Shown one piece after another: positions 62,668 through 64,000 of a DNA stretch of 64,000 nt. The notes under the pieces are model-generated. The model was not told where the DNA came from, searched no databases, and saw only the letters and a list, made by a program, of their open reading frames with translations. Origin of the DNA: Microbacterium atlanticum. Lineage in GTDB: Bacteria; Actinomycetota; Actinomycetes; Actinomycetales; Microbacteriaceae. The stretch is from contig NZ_CP063813.1 of NCBI RefSeq assembly GCF_015277815.1, positions 3,348,001 to 3,412,000 on the forward strand, in the 5' to 3' direction. A program made the position numbers and the translations under genes. Position 1 is the first letter of the stretch. Each line of letters opens with the position of its first letter.

Positions 62668-62848
62668 ATGTGGCAAGCATCGCGGAAGGCTGACTTGCTC
62701 ACGGCCGGCCGTGGTATCGCGGCGTTGCGCCGAGCGATGTCAGCTCAGCGCGGGCCTCTCAGCTCGAGCGCCCACGCCGGCGGGAGGAGCCGGGCCGGCC
62801 GCGGTCACGGCGTTCGCCCGGCCGCCCTCGGGCGCGAGTCGGGCGGTT

Positions 62849-64000
62849 TCAGGCGCCCTTGAGACGCTCCGCGAGGTATGCGTGCAGGCCCTCCAGCGGA
62901 ACGCGCTCCTGCCCCATCGTGTCGCGGTCGCGCACCGTGACGGCGCGGTCGTCGAGGGAGTCGAAGTCGACCGTGACGCAGAACGGCGTGCCGATCTCGT
63001 CCTGGCGACGGTAGCGCCGGCCGATGGCGCCGGCGTCGTCGAAGTCGATGTTCCACTGGCCGCGTAGCGTCTCGGCGACCTCGCGTGCGATCGGCGAGAG
63101 CTGCTCGTTGCGCGACAGCGGCAGGACCGCGACCTTCACCGGCGCCAGGCGCGGGTCGAGCTTGAGCACGGTGCGGGTGTCGGTGCCGCCCTTGGCGTTC
63201 GGCGCCTCCTCCTCGTGATACGCGTCGACGAGGAACGCCATCATGCTGCGGGTGAGGCCGAACGACGGCTCGATCACGTAGGGGATGTACTTCTCCCCCG
63301 ACGCCTGGTCGAAGTACGTGAGCGACTGGCCCGAGGCCTCGGAGTGCGAGCCGAGGTCGTAGTCGGTGCGGTTGGCCACACCCATCAGCTCGCCCCACTC
63401 CTTGCCCGGGAAGCCGAAGCGGTACTCGAGGTCGATCGTGCCGTCGGAGTAGTGCGCGCGCTCGTCCTCGGGAACGTCGAAGCGGCGCATGTTGGCCGGA
63501 TCGATGCCGAGGTCTGTGAACCAGTCCCAGCACTCGTCCACCCAGTGCTCGAACCACTCCTGCGCGTCCGCCGGCGGCACGAAGTACTCGATCTCCATCT
63601 GCTCGAACTCGCGGGTGCGGAAGATGAAGTTGCCGGGCGTGATCTCGTTGCGGAACGCCTTGCCGACCTGGCCGATGCCGAAGGGCGGCTTCTTGCGGCT
63701 CGCGGTGAGCACGTTCGAGAAGTTCACGAAGATGCCCTGCGCGGTCTCGGGGCGCAGGTAGTGCAGGCCCGACTCGTCGTCCACCACGCCGAGGTACGTC
63801 TTCACCAGGCCCGAGAACGCCTTCGGCTCGGTGTACTGGCCTTTGGTGCCGCAGTTCGGGCACGGCACGTCGGCGAGGCCGTTCTCGGCCTTGCGGCCCT
63901 TGCGCGCCTCGAAGTCCTCGAGGAGGTTGTCGGCACGGAAGCGCTTGTGGCACTGCAGGCACTCCACGAGCGGGTCGGTGAAGGTGGCGACGTGACCGGA
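62849..64000 (-). CDS. glyS: Glycyl-tRNA synthetase (single-chain type), N-terminus beyond the window
   Basis: 383 C-terminal codons of the alpha2-type GlyRS that charges tRNA-Gly. The open frame runs through the right edge ([17 protein letters not shown]...). Seen: zinc-type Cys pairs (ECLQC, PCPNC), the GlyRS block [13 protein letters not shown], motif 2 [25 protein letters not shown], the anticodon domain starting after [14 protein letters not shown] (motif 3), and [18 protein letters not shown]. The full protein is about 460 residues. The 62669-62848 gap upstream of the DUF222 gene holds nothing else I can identify. Confidence 0.95.
   Translation of the reverse strand, partial: SGHVATFTDPLVECLQCHKRFRADNLLEDFEARKGRKAENGLADVPCPNCGTKGQYTEPKAFSGLVKTYLGVVDDESGLHYLRPETAQGIFVNFSNVLTASRKKPPFGIGQVGKAFRNEITPGNFIFRTREFEQMEIEYFVPPADAQEWFEHWVDECWDWFTDLGIDPANMRRFDVPEDERAHYSDGTIDLEYRFGFPGKEWGELMGVANRTDYDLGSHSEASGQSLTYFDQASGEKYIPYVIEPSFGLTRSMMAFLVDAYHEEEAPNAKGGTDTRTVLKLDPRLAPVKVAVLPLSRNEQLSPIAREVAETLRGQWNIDFDDAGAIGRRYRRQDEIGTPFCVTVDFDSLDDRAVTVRDRDTMGQERVPLEGLHAYLAERLKGA

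Overview
The window is chromosomal DNA of a high-GC actinobacterium, most likely Microbacteriaceae and probably Microbacterium. This rests on the very high GC, the actinobacterial families present (DUF222/13E12 HNH proteins, DUF2510, Actinobacterial Holin-X, fused FbiC, F420-dependent Fgd, PrpDBC, RlmN), many start codons placed 6-7 nt behind a TANNNT -10 box (leaderless mRNAs), and the very frequent GGATGCC/GGCATCC word. I saw no rRNA, tRNA, CRISPR array, integrase or transposase. The taxonomic call is an inference from content only.

Layout. 1-5.1 kb: a dead type I restriction-modification locus. hsdM lacks its 5' part, and hsdS and hsdR keep only their ends. Between the pieces lie a DUF2510-PASTA-Ltp membrane protein and a DUF222-HNH protein. 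5.1-12.4 kb: a thiolase, a lipoprotein flanked by 75-bp direct repeats, and the propionate (2-methylcitrate) operon gntR-prpD-prpB-prpC-thioesterase with an 84-bp palindromic element inside it. 12.5-18.8 kb: a sugar ABC importer diverging from a LacI regulator, then a GH2 glycosidase, with two matching LacI operators. 18.8-28.3 kb: an ABC ATPase remnant, RNase HI, Nudix, an aldo/keto reductase, a heterodimeric ABC exporter, a DUF4407 protein and RlmN. 28.5-35.7 kb: small housekeeping enzymes, a fatty-acyl-CoA cluster (SDR, enoyl-CoA hydratase, SDR), an APH(3')-like kinase and an SRPBCC protein. 35.7-38.8 kb: a TPP-riboswitch-controlled ECF transporter (YkoE, fused ATPase, EcfT). 38.8-48.7 kb: a D,D-carboxypeptidase, an FAH hydrolase/SDR pair, a J-domain protein, an LssY-C protein, a 3-hydroxyisobutyryl-CoA hydrolase, and an ABC ATPase with a long acidic tail plus its permease. 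48.8-56.2 kb: a coenzyme F420 region (fbiC, flavin monooxygenase, fgd, cofC, TauE/SafE exporter, cofD). 56.2-60.0 kb: hemD, three small envelope proteins and a HemY-type oxidase. 60.0-64 kb: an HhH-GPD glycosylase, DUF1801, a frameshifted DUF222-HNH gene behind a LexA-like box, and glycyl-tRNA synthetase running off the right edge.

Most notable observations. (i) The C-terminal (CofH) half of FbiC keeps the CofH fold signatures but has no CxxxCxxC radical-SAM cluster motif, although it sits among F420 genes that look functional. (ii) Two elements of exactly 84 bp with 16-bp inverted termini occur, one inside the prp operon and one in-frame near the start of cofC, with a third degenerate relative at 45.75 kb. 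(iii) All three type I R-M genes are gutted separately. (iv) A recurrent GGATGCCGC word also builds intergenic hairpins. No stretch longer than about 300 bases lacks a gene.
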